Below are positions 1 through 8,181 of a DNA stretch of 28,743 nucleotides, in pieces (the stretch's first letter is position 1; every line of letters begins with the position of its first letter). The notes below the pieces were generated by a model. It was not told the origin of the DNA, did no database searches, and saw only the letters and a list, made by a program, of their open reading frames with translations. This stretch comes from Gaiellasilicea sp035525905. Its GTDB lineage: Bacteria; Actinomycetota; Thermoleophilia; Gaiellales; Gaiellaceae. A program made the translations under genes and the position numbers. Location: NCBI GenBank assembly GCA_035525905.1, contig DATLDK010000142.1, forward strand, positions 1-28,743. Direction: 5' to 3'.

Positions 1-174
1 CGGAATGTCCGGCCACGAATCGACGACTTCGTCGGGTTCCACCCGGGCGATGTCGCAGATGACCAGGTCGGGCGGGTCGACGCTGTCGGACGTGATCAGG
101 TGGTGCCCCTCGAGCAGCGCCTCGAGCTTCCCTCGAAAGAAGAGGTCGACTCCTGCGAGCAGGATCGTCGCCAC
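1..174 (-). CDS. Receiver-like protein, N-terminal fragment (cut by window edge)
   Basis: Only the first 58 residues lie in the window. GTG start at 174, with a partial Shine-Dalgarno (AGGA) 7 bases upstream and the ccdA stop 9 bases upstream, so it continues the same transcript. The fragment reads like the first half of a receiver fold: a hydrophobic strand (ILLAG), a helix beginning DLFFRGKLEALL, then PDLVICDI, where the Asp sits at the usual phospho-acceptor position. The acidic pair that normally follows strand 1 is replaced by Ala-Gly, so it may be an atypical or non-phosphorylated receiver. The family call is inference from this pattern; the C-terminal half is not visible, and an output domain cannot be excluded. 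Confidence 0.55.
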   Translation of the reverse strand, partial: MATILLAGVDLFFRGKLEALLEGHHLITSDSVDPPDLVICDIARVEPDEVVDSWPDIP

Positions 175-183
175 GTGAGGATC

Positions 184-900
184 CTAACCCCCGAGCCCGA
201 CCGCGTCGAAGAGCCGGTTGAGGTAGACGCGGAGCCGCCAGAACTCGCCCGCGAAGAGCAACGCCCCGAGTGCGACGAGGATCAGCCCGCTGACGAACTG
301 GATCACCACGTAGTGGTCGCGCACGCGGCGAAAGAGACCCATTGCAGGCGCAAAGAGCGCGGCGGCGATCAGGAACGGGACCGCGAGGCCCAGCGCGTAG
401 ACGGCGAGCAGAAGCGAGCCTTCGAGCACTGTGTCGGAGTCGCCCGCGAGCACCAGGATCGACCCGAGGACGGGCCCGATGCAGGGGGCCGCGCAGACGG
501 CGAACGCTCCGCCGAGCAGGAAGCCGGAGCCGCGCCGCCGAGCTCCCTGAACGAGACCCGCGCCAACGAGCCGCTGCGGCCAGGGCAGGAGGCCCATGAA
601 CACGAAGCCGAAGACGATCAGGACGAGCCCGGCCACCTGCTCGAGCAGGAACTGGTTGCGCACGAACGACAGCCCGACCGCCGCCGCGCCGGCGCCGAGG
701 AGCACGAATACGGCGACGAGACCGGCCACGAACGGGAGGCTCGACACGACGACCCGTCGCGACGCTCCGGGCTCGCCCAGGCGGTCCGCCTCGATCGAAG
801 AGACCGCAGAGAGGTAGCCGGGAACGAGTGGCAGCACACAGGGCGCGAGGAAGGAGACGAAGCCGGCGCCGAAGGAGACGGCCACCGCGCTACCGCTCAC
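184..900 (-). CDS. ccdA: CcdA, thiol-disulfide electron carrier of the membrane
   Basis: Polytopic membrane protein of 238 residues with about six hydrophobic segments. CcdA/DsbD-type proteins carry electrons from cytoplasmic thioredoxin to extracytoplasmic thioredoxins, keeping the apocytochrome c heme-binding cysteines reduced. The two diagnostic motifs are present: LAPCVLPLVPGY in the first helix (Cys21) and APCIGP in the fourth (Cys140), the expected redox pair; an extra Cys136 lies nearby. GTG start at 900 overlaps the ccmH stop by 4 bases. Its immediate neighbours, a CcmH and a CcmG/ResA-type thioredoxin, are its likely electron acceptors, which makes the role firm. Length matches the short CcdA class rather than full DsbD, which carries additional periplasmic domains. 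Confidence 0.93.
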   Translation of the reverse strand: MSGSAVAVSFGAGFVSFLAPCVLPLVPGYLSAVSSIEADRLGEPGASRRVVVSSLPFVAGLVAVFVLLGAGAAAVGLSFVRNQFLLEQVAGLVLIVFGFVFMGLLPWPQRLVGAGLVQGARRRGSGFLLGGAFAVCAAPCIGPVLGSILVLAGDSDTVLEGSLLLAVYALGLAVPFLIAAALFAPAMGLFRRVRDHYVVIQFVSGLILVALGALLFAGEFWRLRVYLNRLFDAVGLGG

Positions 901-1367
901 GTTTCGAACCGTGCCAGCTCGTCGTCGAGGCGTTGCTCGAGCTCAGGATCGAGCGCAGGAGCCACCGGCTCCTCCTCGCCGTCCGGGTCCCTGGCGGTGC
1001 GGCTCCAGCGCCACGCGAGCGCTCCCACGACAAGGGCGCCCGCAGCGAGGCCTGCGAGCGGCAGCAACCACGCGATCAAGTCGAAGCCCTTCCGCGGAGG
1101 CACGGCGAGCACGCCTTCGCCGAACTGGTCGACGAAGTACGCCTTGATCTCGCTCTTCGTGTCTCCGGCGGCGATCCGCTCGCGGATGCGCGCCTTCATC
1201 AGACGCGCGACGGGGGCGTCAGACGAGTCGAGCGTCGTCTCGCAGACCGGGCACACCAGCTCCGACTCGAGCTCGGCGGGAGTGGGGCGCTCCTCGCTCG
1301 CGAGAGCAGGGGCCGCGACGAGCAGGGCCAGAGCGGCGCAGTGGAGGGCGGCGCGCCGCCTGGTCAC
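897..1367 (-). CDS. ccmH: CcmH-type cytochrome c maturation thiol oxidoreductase
   Basis: 156 residues, GTG start at 1367 overlapping the upstream thioredoxin stop by 4 bases. Residues 1-23 look like a signal peptide ending ALA-SEE. The redox motif LVCPVC (Cys39, Cys42) matches the LRCxxC signature of CcmH/CycL, with the conserved downstream helix (residues about 50-90, including VARLMKARIRERIAAG and FVDQFGEGVL). A single membrane helix follows at about 96-119 and a short charged tail. CcmH belongs to cytochrome c maturation System I and acts with CcmG in reducing the CxxCH cysteines before heme ligation by CcmF. No ccmF or ccmE is visible here, so the rest of the system must lie elsewhere. 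The missing Arg in the LRC motif (Val here) is a minor deviation. Confidence 0.9.
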   Translation of the reverse strand: MTRRRAALHCAALALLVAAPALASEERPTPAELESELVCPVCETTLDSSDAPVARLMKARIRERIAAGDTKSEIKAYFVDQFGEGVLAVPPRKGFDLIAWLLPLAGLAAGALVVGALAWRWSRTARDPDGEEEPVAPALDPELEQRLDDELARFET

Positions 1368-1915
1368 GCGGGCGCAAGCGCGCGCTGGATCCCCTTGTCG
1401 AGGTCGGAAGCCTCCTCGACCGGGCCCGCGATCCGGTGCCGCACCTTCCCCTCGGCGTCGATGAAGTAGGTCTCCGGGTACCCGGTCACGCCGTAGCGGC
1501 CGATCAGCGAACCTTTGCCGTCGTAGACGTTGGCGTACGTCACGCCATACCGCTTGAGGAAGTCCCGCGCGTAACCGCGATCATCCTTGGCGTCGACGCC
1601 CACGAACACGACGTTTTTGCCCTGCCAGCGCTTCGAGCCCGCCTGCAGCAGCGGCATCTCGTCGCGGCAGGGACCGCACCAGGAGGCCCAGAAGTTCAGC
1701 ACGACCGCCTTGCCGCGCAGGGAGGCCAGGGTCAGGTCACCGACCCGGTCGAGACGCTGCAGTGTGAAAGCCGGGGCCACGGGCGCGCCACCGCGGGCGA
1801 GCTCCGAGGTGACCTCGCTGTCGCCCTGCGCGAGCTTCCAGCCGAGCAGGCCGAGGAGCGCCACGACGACAGCCACGGCCACCACCTGCGCGCCGAGCCG
1901 CAGCCGCCCGCTCAT
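1364..1915 (-). CDS. Membrane-anchored thioredoxin, ResA/DsbE/CcmG type
   Basis: 183 residues from the ATG at 1915, which overlaps the upstream L,D-transpeptidase stop as ATGA. An earlier in-frame start would run 84 codons back through the transpeptidase gene with no protein-like composition, so it was not used. An N-terminal anchor (about residues 8-27, rich in Val/Ala/Leu) is followed by an AhpC/TSA-thioredoxin domain. The active site is WCGPC at about residue 79, preceded by VVLNFWAS; the cis-Pro loop is GVTGYPETYFID. This enzyme would reduce apocytochrome c or CcmH outside the membrane, itself reduced by CcdA encoded two genes downstream. Whether it behaves as CcmG or as a ResA cannot be decided from sequence alone, but the adjacent ccmH favours CcmG. 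Confidence 0.9.
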   Translation of the reverse strand: MSGRLRLGAQVVAVAVVVALLGLLGWKLAQGDSEVTSELARGGAPVAPAFTLQRLDRVGDLTLASLRGKAVVLNFWASWCGPCRDEMPLLQAGSKRWQGKNVVFVGVDAKDDRGYARDFLKRYGVTYANVYDGKGSLIGRYGVTGYPETYFIDAEGKVRHRIAGPVEEASDLDKGIQRALAPA

Positions 1916-2991
1916 CTGAGGATGTAGACGGGGGTGCCGATGTCGACCTGGTTGAACAGCCACTCGACCTCGGGGATCCGCATGCGGATGCACCCGTGCG
2001 AGACCGAGTAGCCGATCGAGGCCGGGTCGGGGGTGCCGTGGATGCCGACAGCCGGCGCCGAGATTCCCATCCAGCGCGTGCCGAGAGGGTTCCCGGGGCC
2101 CGGCGGAATCGGCTCTGCGTCCTTGGCCCAGTCCGAGGCCGGCGGGTACCACCAGGGGTTCTTCCACTTGACGATGATGTGGAAGCTCCCTACGGGCGTC
2201 GGGTACCGCGACTGACCGGTGGCGACGCCGAACGTGCGCCGGAGCTTCATGCCGTCGTAGAGGAAGAGCCTGTTCAGGCTGCGGCGGATCAAAATCACGT
2301 CCCCGATCGACTTGCGCGTCGTGGCCGGCGGGACGACCTCGGGCCGCAGCACGAGGGGCGCGCGGACATGGGTCTTGAGACTTCGAAAGAGTCCGAGGAC
2401 GGCGACCGTCTGGCGGAGCCGCCGCCCCGCCCTCTCCGTCGTCACGAACGGCTTCGAGTTCCGGAGGAACAGCTTCGAGTCCACCGGGGTGCGGTCGAAT
2501 CGCTTCGCCAGCGTGCGCACGTACCGCTCGAGTCGCGCCTGAGGCGCCGCCACTTTCAGCGGGACGTTGGCACCCGGGGGCACGATCCGCGCGCGGCGGA
2601 TCGCCTCACCCACGTAGGCCGAGGCGCCGAGCTGCTGCGGCGTCGCGCGCAGGGTGGCCCTGCCGACCTTCAAGGTCAGAGGCCGGGCGAAAAACTTCTT
2701 GACCTCCGCGGTCGCCGCGGCGGGCGAGAGGCCCCCGACGAGCACCTGGCCGGCCACAGTGACGCCCGCGGCGATGGTCGTCGGGCGCGGCACGGTCGGA
2801 GTCGTGCTGGTGGTGGTCGTCGTCGTGGTGGTCGCGGTCGTCGTCGGCGGCGGAGGCGGGACCGTCGTCGTGCCGGTCGTCGGAGGCGCTTCCGCGGCCG
2901 GAGACGGGTTCGCAGCGAGCAGGGCCGCGGAGAGCACCCCGGCAGCCGTGCATGCGACAAATAGGGCGAAAACGAGTCCTCGGCGCCTCAC
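1912..2991 (-). CDS. L,D-transpeptidase (YkuD) with Thr/Pro linker
   Basis: 359 residues, GTG start at 2991 overlapping the upstream phosphodiesterase stop by 4 bases. Order: a hydrophobic N-terminus (about residues 6-27, signal or anchor), a low-complexity Pro/Thr linker (37-72), a VanW-associated putative peptidoglycan-binding region (about 75-225), then a YkuD domain (about 230-358). The catalytic signature SHGCIRM is intact, with Cys334, His332 and Arg336, and the upstream His318 in GIHGT. Such enzymes make 3-3 cross-links in peptidoglycan or attach proteins to it, outside the cytoplasmic membrane. The catalytic Cys must stay reduced, which may explain linkage to the thiol-redox genes downstream (inference). 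Composition and domain order resemble other actinobacterial YkuD proteins. Confidence 0.9.
   Translation of the reverse strand: MRRRGLVFALFVACTAAGVLSAALLAANPSPAAEAPPTTGTTTVPPPPPTTTATTTTTTTTSTTPTVPRPTTIAAGVTVAGQVLVGGLSPAAATAEVKKFFARPLTLKVGRATLRATPQQLGASAYVGEAIRRARIVPPGANVPLKVAAPQARLERYVRTLAKRFDRTPVDSKLFLRNSKPFVTTERAGRRLRQTVAVLGLFRSLKTHVRAPLVLRPEVVPPATTRKSIGDVILIRRSLNRLFLYDGMKLRRTFGVATGQSRYPTPVGSFHIIVKWKNPWWYPPASDWAKDAEPIPPGPGNPLGTRWMGISAPAVGIHGTPDPASIGYSVSHGCIRMRIPEVEWLFNQVDIGTPVYILR
2776..2883 (-). repeat. Low-complexity Thr/Pro-coding tract
   Basis: Imprecise trinucleotide repeats of ACC/ACG encode a Thr run (residues about 50-64) flanked by a Pro run and Val/Pro/Thr. It forms an extended, probably cell-wall-spanning linker between the anchor and folded part of the L,D-transpeptidase. 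Codons alternate between ACG and ACC, so it is not a perfect microsatellite. Confidence 0.8.
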
Positions 2992-3707
2992 GCGCGCAGT
3001 GTAGCCAGGCCGCCGAAGAGTCCGGGATCGTTCGAAATGACCGCGTCAGCCCCGGCCGCGTCCAGACGCGCGAGCTCGCCCGCGTCATCGACCGTCCAGG
3101 CCCACACGGCCACGCCCGCGGCATGCGCGCGCTCGACGGCCGCGCGAGTCACCACCGCGTGATGGAGCATCAGGGCGGACGCTCCCGCCCGCGCGATCAT
3201 GCCGGGAATCCGCGCCGCGAGCGCACGCCGGGCGGCCAGGATCCCGACCCGGACCGCCGGTCGGAACAGGGGTCGCCCCGCGACGCCGTGACGGTCCTCG
3301 GGGTAGGTGAAGCCGATCCGGATCTCCGGGGCTTGGCGCGAAAGCGCGACGAGGCTCGCGACGTGGGCCGAGCTCACGACCGCTCGCTCGACGAGGCCGT
3401 GCCGTGCCAGTGCGGCCGCGACCTCGTCGAGGCGGCTCGTCAGCTTCAGATCAGCCTGCACGGCGACCTCACGCTCGGACAGGAAGGCGAGCGCCTCGTC
3501 GAGGGTCGCGGGCTCAGGCCCGAGCTCGGCGAGGGAGTGGCCGAGCACGAGCGGGCCGGCGCCACGATCGAGCACGTCGAACTCGATCGCATCCACTCCG
3601 CTCGCGAGCGCGGCTTCGAACGCGACCAGCGTGTTCTCCGGCGCGAGGGCCGCCGCCCCGCGGTGCCCGACCCGGATCAGCGGCCCGTCGTCGCGGAGCA
3701 GCTTCAC
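2988..3707 (-). CDS. Glycerophosphodiester phosphodiesterase family protein
   Basis: 239 residues from the GTG at 3707, which overlaps the upstream stop as GTGA; the longer frame upstream lies inside the neighbouring gene and has no domain-like content. A TIM-barrel GDPD domain fills the protein. Visible motifs are VGHRG (His15, Arg16), APENTLVAF, the metal-binding IEFDV (Glu42, Asp44) and the second catalytic His57 in VLGHS, where most relatives have His-Asp. The family hydrolyses glycerophosphodiesters to glycerol-3-phosphate and an alcohol. No signal peptide or membrane segment is evident, so it probably acts in the cytoplasm. The usual T-x-D-G segment between the metal ligands and His57 is shortened to LDRGAGPLV, so substrate preference may differ. 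Confidence 0.87.
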   Translation of the reverse strand: MKLLRDDGPLIRVGHRGAAALAPENTLVAFEAALASGVDAIEFDVLDRGAGPLVLGHSLAELGPEPATLDEALAFLSEREVAVQADLKLTSRLDEVAAALARHGLVERAVVSSAHVASLVALSRQAPEIRIGFTYPEDRHGVAGRPLFRPAVRVGILAARRALAARIPGMIARAGASALMLHHAVVTRAAVERAHAAGVAVWAWTVDDAGELARLDAAGADAVISNDPGLFGGLATLRA

Positions 3708-5200
3708 GGTGCCGTGGGCAGGAAGTCTTCGTCGAGCTGCCCGCCTCTCGCGGCGAACTCGACGATCATGCGGTCGGTCACCCACTCGACGGGAGCGCGG
3801 TCATCCGTCCAGGGCCGCCCGGCCTTGTGTGTGACCGAGCGGAGCCCGTGTTGGAGCAGCTCCCAGAGCGGTTCCAGCTCGCGCGGCACGGGGCCGGGGG
3901 CCTGCAGCGGCCGGTCGAAGGCAAGCAGGATCTTGTTGAAACGGAGCGCCGGCCACAGCGCGACGATCGGGAACTCGTAGGTCAGCGTGCCCGAGATACC
4001 GTCGAGGAGCCGGTCGTCGCCGGGGACTGAAGCGACGTTCAGTGCGAGGATGCCGCCCGGCGTGAGCCGATCGCGCGCCAGCCGGAAGAACTCCCTCGTG
4101 GCCAGGTAGAACGGCACGTATGGCTGATGGTAGGCGTCGACGACGATCAGGTCGTACCGGCTCTTGGTCCGCCGCAGGAAGGGGCGCGCGTCGGCGTCGT
4201 GCACCGTCAGGCGGGGGTTGTCCCCGAGGCCGAAGAAGCGGCGCCCCACGCGGCTGACGGCCGGGTCGAGCTCGACGCCGTCGACGCGCGCGCCCGGGTA
4301 GAAGACTCCGAGCGCGCGGGCGGTCGTGCCCGCAGCGTTGCCCAGGATCGCGACCGAGCGCAGCGGACGGCCGAGGAGCGGCGGCACCACGAGGAACGCA
4401 TCCCACTCGCCGCCGGTGAGCACCGTGTCGCGGCGCCAGAGAGAATGGACGGCGACTCCTTCGTTCAGGCGCAGCAGGCGCCGGCCGTCGTCGCGCTCGA
4501 TCACCTGGATGAACTGGTAGAGCGACTCCTCCTCGTACAACAGATCGCTTTCCGCCCTGACCACACCCGGCGGGAGGGCGACGAGCGCAGCGAGCACGGC
4601 TGCGAGCAGCACCACCCGCCGCCCGAGGAGGAAGGATGCCGACACCGCCAGCAGCACGGCTGTGCCGATCAGCGTTCGCTGCGTACCGACGAGCGGAATC
4701 GTGATCAAGGCTGGCAGGAAGGTGCCGAGCAGTGACCCCGCCGTCGAAAGTGCGTAGAAGCGGCCCGCCACAGCCCCCGCGGTCTCGACGTCGGTGATCG
4801 CGAGACGGATCGCGAATGGCGAGACCATCCCTAGCAGCACGACGGCGGGAGCAAACAGGAGCAGGACGGCGAAGAACGAGCCGATCACCGCACCTGCAGA
4901 CGCTGTGTCGAGCCTGCCCACTGCGGCGTCGAGGAACGGGCGCGCAACGAAGGGGGTGATTGCGACCCAGAGTGCGGATCCGAGCACGATCAGGCCGAGG
5001 AGCCGGGTCTCCGGCCGGCGGTCGGCGACACGTCCGCCGAGCCAGTATCCGAACGCCAACCCGGCGAGCACGATGCCGATCAGGTTCGCCCACACGATCG
5101 TCGACGAGCCGAAGTAGGGCGCGAGCAGCCGGGACGCGGCGATCTCCGTCGCCAGCGACCCCGTACCGGCGCCGAAGACGAGCGCTGCGAGAGACCTCAC
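3704..5200 (-). CDS. Membrane protein fused to a spermidine-synthase-like domain
   Basis: 498 residues from the GTG at 5200 (GTGA overlap with the phosphatase gene stop). The N-terminal 200 or so residues form about six or seven membrane helices resembling the transporter-like part of fused MFS/spermidine synthases, opening with FGAGTGSLATEIAASRLLAPYFG. The rest is a SpeE-type Rossmann fold: a degenerate SAM loop (ILGNAAGTTARAL), VDGVELDP with the ribose-binding Glu, DADARPFL, and VVDAYHQPYVPFYL. The second acidic residue expected in the active-site DxxD motif of aminopropyltransferases is His here, and the glycine loop is altered. A true polyamine synthase function is therefore doubtful. The natural substrate of these fused proteins is unknown to me. 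Confidence 0.85.
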   Translation of the reverse strand: MRSLAALVFGAGTGSLATEIAASRLLAPYFGSSTIVWANLIGIVLAGLAFGYWLGGRVADRRPETRLLGLIVLGSALWVAITPFVARPFLDAAVGRLDTASAGAVIGSFFAVLLLFAPAVVLLGMVSPFAIRLAITDVETAGAVAGRFYALSTAGSLLGTFLPALITIPLVGTQRTLIGTAVLLAVSASFLLGRRVVLLAAVLAALVALPPGVVRAESDLLYEEESLYQFIQVIERDDGRRLLRLNEGVAVHSLWRRDTVLTGGEWDAFLVVPPLLGRPLRSVAILGNAAGTTARALGVFYPGARVDGVELDPAVSRVGRRFFGLGDNPRLTVHDADARPFLRRTKSRYDLIVVDAYHQPYVPFYLATREFFRLARDRLTPGGILALNVASVPGDDRLLDGISGTLTYEFPIVALWPALRFNKILLAFDRPLQAPGPVPRELEPLWELLQHGLRSVTHKAGRPWTDDRAPVEWVTDRMIVEFAARGGQLDEDFLPTAP

Positions 5201-7860
5201 GCCGGGCGTTTGATCACGACCACCGCGAAGTCGTCGGTCAGGTCGCTCTGCGCCCACTCGCGGCAGGCGGTGAGCGCGGCCTCGGCGATCTCCCGCGGCG
5301 GCAGCGACCGAGATGCAGACAGGAGCGCGTCGAACCGCTCGACTCCGTACTGCTCGCCGCCGCGCCGTGCCTCGACGACGCCATCCGTGTACGCGACGAC
5401 GATCGCCCCCGGCACGAACTCTGCGTGGACCGTCTCGTACACCTGGGGGGCGTCGATCCCGAGCGCCAGGCCGCGCGCACGGATGCCCTCGACGCTCCCA
5501 CCGGGCTGCACGAGGCGCGGCGCCGGATGGCCGGCGCTCGCGCAGGCGACCTCGCCGGCCGCAGCGTCGATCACCAGCTCGACCATCGTGATGAACCGTC
5601 CTGGCGCGATCTCCGAGCAGACGACGTCGTTGGCGGCGGCCAGGAACTCGCCGGGCTCGGCTCGCTCTCGCGCGAGGGAGCGGAACACGTACTTCGCCAT
5701 CGCCATATCCGCTGTGGCGTCGACGCCGTGGCCGGTGACGTCCCCCAGCACGACGGCGAGCCGGCCGTCCTCGAGCGTCAGGTAGTCGTAGACGTCGCCG
5801 CCCACTTCGACGCGCGCGGCGGACTCGTAGACATCCCCGAGCTGGAGGCCCGGCAGCTCGGGCGCAGCGCGCGGCAGCAGCGACCGCTGCATGGTGTCGG
5901 CGAAGGCCTTCTGCTGACCGTAGAGCCGCGCGTTGTCGATCGCGAGCGCAGCCTGGCCGGCGATCGAGAGCGCGGTCTCGGCGATTTCCCCGGCCACCGG
6001 CCGGCCCGGGTGCAGCGAGACGATCGTCAGTGTGGCGAGCAGCTCAGCGGGCGTCGCGACCGGGATGACCGCCGCGCTCGAGCCCTTGCGCAGGAAGGGC
6101 GCCAACAGGGCGAGCGCGCCGCCGAGCCCTTCTGCCCGGTCGACGTCGAGCAGGAGCGGCTCGTTGCGCTCGAGCAGGGCGAGCAGCTCGCGACGCGGCA
6201 GCTGCTGCGGTCGCGAGAGCAATCCGCGTGCTGCCGCGTCGACCCGCTCGTCGTTCACGTGGATCGCCCGCGCGACCAACTCGACCCCGCGCTCGTCCGG
6301 CATCCGGATGACGGCCGCATCGACGCCGAGCAGAGTCACGATCGACTGCACGAGCACCTCGAGCGTCGTGTCGAGCGAAAGACTCTGGGCGAAGGAGCGT
6401 GAGATCTCGTAGAGCGCGTGCAACCGCTTGGCCGACTCGCGCTCGGACGCGAGCGCCTCCTCGCGCTCGCTGCTGAGTTCTTGAGCGCGCTCGTGCAGCC
6501 TCGCGTTCTGGACGAGCACGGCGAGCTGTGCGGCGAGCGCCACCAGCAGCGCGTTCTCGTTGGCGCTGAGAGGTCTCGGGGTTCTCGGGTACGCCGCGAG
6601 CAGCCCGATCGGCTCGTCCCCGACGACGAGCGGCAGCGCCAGCGCTGAGCTGACCTCGGACTCCCCTACCTGGGCGCGCGCAGGCTCCAGCCGGTCGTCG
6701 GTCGTCGCGTCGTCGACCTCGACGACGGCTCCGCCGCGCCGGGATTGCAGCGCGACGGCGAGAAGCGCGTCGGCGATCGCCTCGTGTGGGCCGTCGATCC
6801 CGCGGCTCGCAGCGACGACGGTCCGGCCCTCCTCGCGGAGGTAGACGGCGACACGATCGGCGCCGAGCAGCTCGGCGACGCGGTCGATCGCCGTGTCCAG
6901 CGTGTGCGAGAGCGACAGCCTCGCGATCGCCTCGCCGACGACGGACAGGAGCGCCCGGCTGCGCTCGAGCTCGAAGCCGGCCTCGCGCGCGCGCTCCGAG
7001 GAGCGAAGCGCATGCGCGGCACGAACGGCAAAGCTCGCGAGCTGCGCACGGGCTCGCTCGTCCGGCGAGCGTCCGGGAAGGAAGCGCAGCTGCAGTGCAC
7101 CGAGCGGCGGCTGTCCCAGTTGCAAGGTGACCGTCTCCCCCGCTCTGGCATCGCCGCGGACGGCCATCGTCCCCTGCTCCTCCTGGAGGGTCGACCGGGC
7201 AGCTTCCTCGAGGTCCGCCGCGGGCTCGATCGGTCCATGACTGCCCTCGACCTCGAGCTGGCCCGCGCGCAGCCGCCAGACGAGGGCTGCCTCCGCCCCG
7301 GCGGCAATCACGGCCAGGCGGGCGACGCGCCCCGCCGCGCCGTCGTCATCGGCGACGGCCGCCAACGCGTCTCCCGCCACCTCGAGGCCTCCGCCACCCT
7401 CACGCGACGGGCCGAGACCGTCCTCGCGGAGCCGGGCCGCAAGCGCGGTCAAGTCCGCAGCAAGCGTGGCGATCAGGAGGGACTCGCCGTCGAAAGGCTC
7501 GTCGCGGCGGACGATCGTCAGCAGCCCGCTCGTGCGGTCCAGGTCGAGCGGCACGCTCAGCGTCTCCATCTCCCCCTCGAAGTGCGTTCCCAGGGACGCC
7601 GCCGCAGCGGCGGGCGTGTCTGCTTGGCGGCCGTCGAGCTCGGCCACGAGCGAGCCCGAGGAGGCCCACACCGCACGGGCCACCAGGGTCCCGGTCCGGT
7701 CTGGCAGCCAGACCGCCGCGAGCTCCGACCCCGTCCCTCGAGCCGCCGCCTCGACGAGCTCGCCAAGAATCGGCTCGAGGGTGGACGCGCCCGTCAGCAG
7801 CCGGCCCGCACGTGAGAGCGCCGCGAGCGCCACCGACAGATCCGTCCGCGTGTCGAGCAC
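5197..7860 (-). CDS. Four-GAF SpoIIE/PP2C-type serine phosphatase
   Basis: 887 residues, GTG start at 7860, two bases after the upstream stop. Four GAF-like sensory modules can be recognised at roughly 12-165, 175-300, 300-455 and 490-640, with a charged coiled-coil linker near 455-490. A PPM/SpoIIE phosphatase domain occupies about 655-885. Metal ligands are intact: VGGDVYDY (about 688), GDVTGHGVDA (about 706), YTDGVVEAR (about 824) and SDLTDDFAVV (about 875). Relatives such as RsbU/RsbP dephosphorylate anti-anti-sigma factors in partner-switching stress control. No anti-sigma or STAS gene is nearby, so the target is unknown. No membrane helix is visible, so the enzyme is probably cytoplasmic. 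Its position near the head of the envelope/redox operon is unusual. Confidence 0.9.
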   Translation of the reverse strand: MLDTRTDLSVALAALSRAGRLLTGASTLEPILGELVEAAARGTGSELAAVWLPDRTGTLVARAVWASSGSLVAELDGRQADTPAAAAASLGTHFEGEMETLSVPLDLDRTSGLLTIVRRDEPFDGESLLIATLAADLTALAARLREDGLGPSREGGGGLEVAGDALAAVADDDGAAGRVARLAVIAAGAEAALVWRLRAGQLEVEGSHGPIEPAADLEEAARSTLQEEQGTMAVRGDARAGETVTLQLGQPPLGALQLRFLPGRSPDERARAQLASFAVRAAHALRSSERAREAGFELERSRALLSVVGEAIARLSLSHTLDTAIDRVAELLGADRVAVYLREEGRTVVAASRGIDGPHEAIADALLAVALQSRRGGAVVEVDDATTDDRLEPARAQVGESEVSSALALPLVVGDEPIGLLAAYPRTPRPLSANENALLVALAAQLAVLVQNARLHERAQELSSEREEALASERESAKRLHALYEISRSFAQSLSLDTTLEVLVQSIVTLLGVDAAVIRMPDERGVELVARAIHVNDERVDAAARGLLSRPQQLPRRELLALLERNEPLLLDVDRAEGLGGALALLAPFLRKGSSAAVIPVATPAELLATLTIVSLHPGRPVAGEIAETALSIAGQAALAIDNARLYGQQKAFADTMQRSLLPRAAPELPGLQLGDVYESAARVEVGGDVYDYLTLEDGRLAVVLGDVTGHGVDATADMAMAKYVFRSLARERAEPGEFLAAANDVVCSEIAPGRFITMVELVIDAAAGEVACASAGHPAPRLVQPGGSVEGIRARGLALGIDAPQVYETVHAEFVPGAIVVAYTDGVVEARRGGEQYGVERFDALLSASRSLPPREIAEAALTACREWAQSDLTDDFAVVVIKRPA

Positions 7861-7862
7861 GG

Positions 7863-8114
7863 CTACAGGCCGAAGAGCCGCTCGACCTCGCGCCAGATCG
7901 TCAGCGTGAGCAACACGCTGACGGCAACGAGGCCCAGGAGCACGAGCCAGAAGCGCAGGCCGGCCCGGCGGCGAGCGCGGGACCGCTCGGTGCGCGCACG
8001 CCTGCGCGCCCGCTCCTGCAAGTAGGCGCGGTCGACCGCCACCGGGTCGAAAGGCGGCGCGTCGATGGGTGACGTCTCGTCGCCTGCCGGAGGGCGCGTC
8101 GCAGGCTCAGCCAT
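7863..8114 (-). CDS. Small single-helix membrane protein, unknown
   Basis: 83 residues, ATG at 8114, apparently the first gene of the minus-strand run that continues to position 1. The N-terminal half is acidic and Pro-rich, then a strongly basic segment (YLQERARRRARTERSRARRR) precedes one membrane helix at about 54-75. Positive charges before the helix favour a cytoplasmic N-terminus. A TACACT hexamer seven bases upstream suggests a leaderless mRNA starting at or next to this ATG. I do not recognise the family. Two bases separate it from the phosphatase gene, so the two products may be made together and could act together (inference). Confidence 0.7.
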   Translation of the reverse strand: MAEPATRPPAGDETSPIDAPPFDPVAVDRAYLQERARRRARTERSRARRRAGLRFWLVLLGLVAVSVLLTLTIWREVERLFGL

Positions 8115-8121
8115 CCTGCAA

Positions 8122-8127
8122 AGTGTA
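8122..8127 (-). promoter_or_regulatory. -10 box for the minus-strand operon, leaderless start
   Basis: TACACT on the minus strand ends seven bases before the ATG at 8114, placing the predicted transcription start at or beside the start codon. No convincing -35 hexamer lies 16-18 bases further upstream. An 11-base palindrome (GCGCT-C-AGCGC) at 8147-8157 lies between the two divergent promoters and could be an operator. Confidence 0.5.
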
Positions 8128-8181
8128 GTCCTCTCTGCGCGCGTAGGCGCTCAGCGCAGGCTCCTGCCAGAACGTACCCAC

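Noticed and set aside
2776..2883. Thr/Pro-coding repeat considered as a phase-variable microsatellite
   Set aside because: Codons are mixed and the repeat unit is a whole codon, so slippage would not shift the frame.
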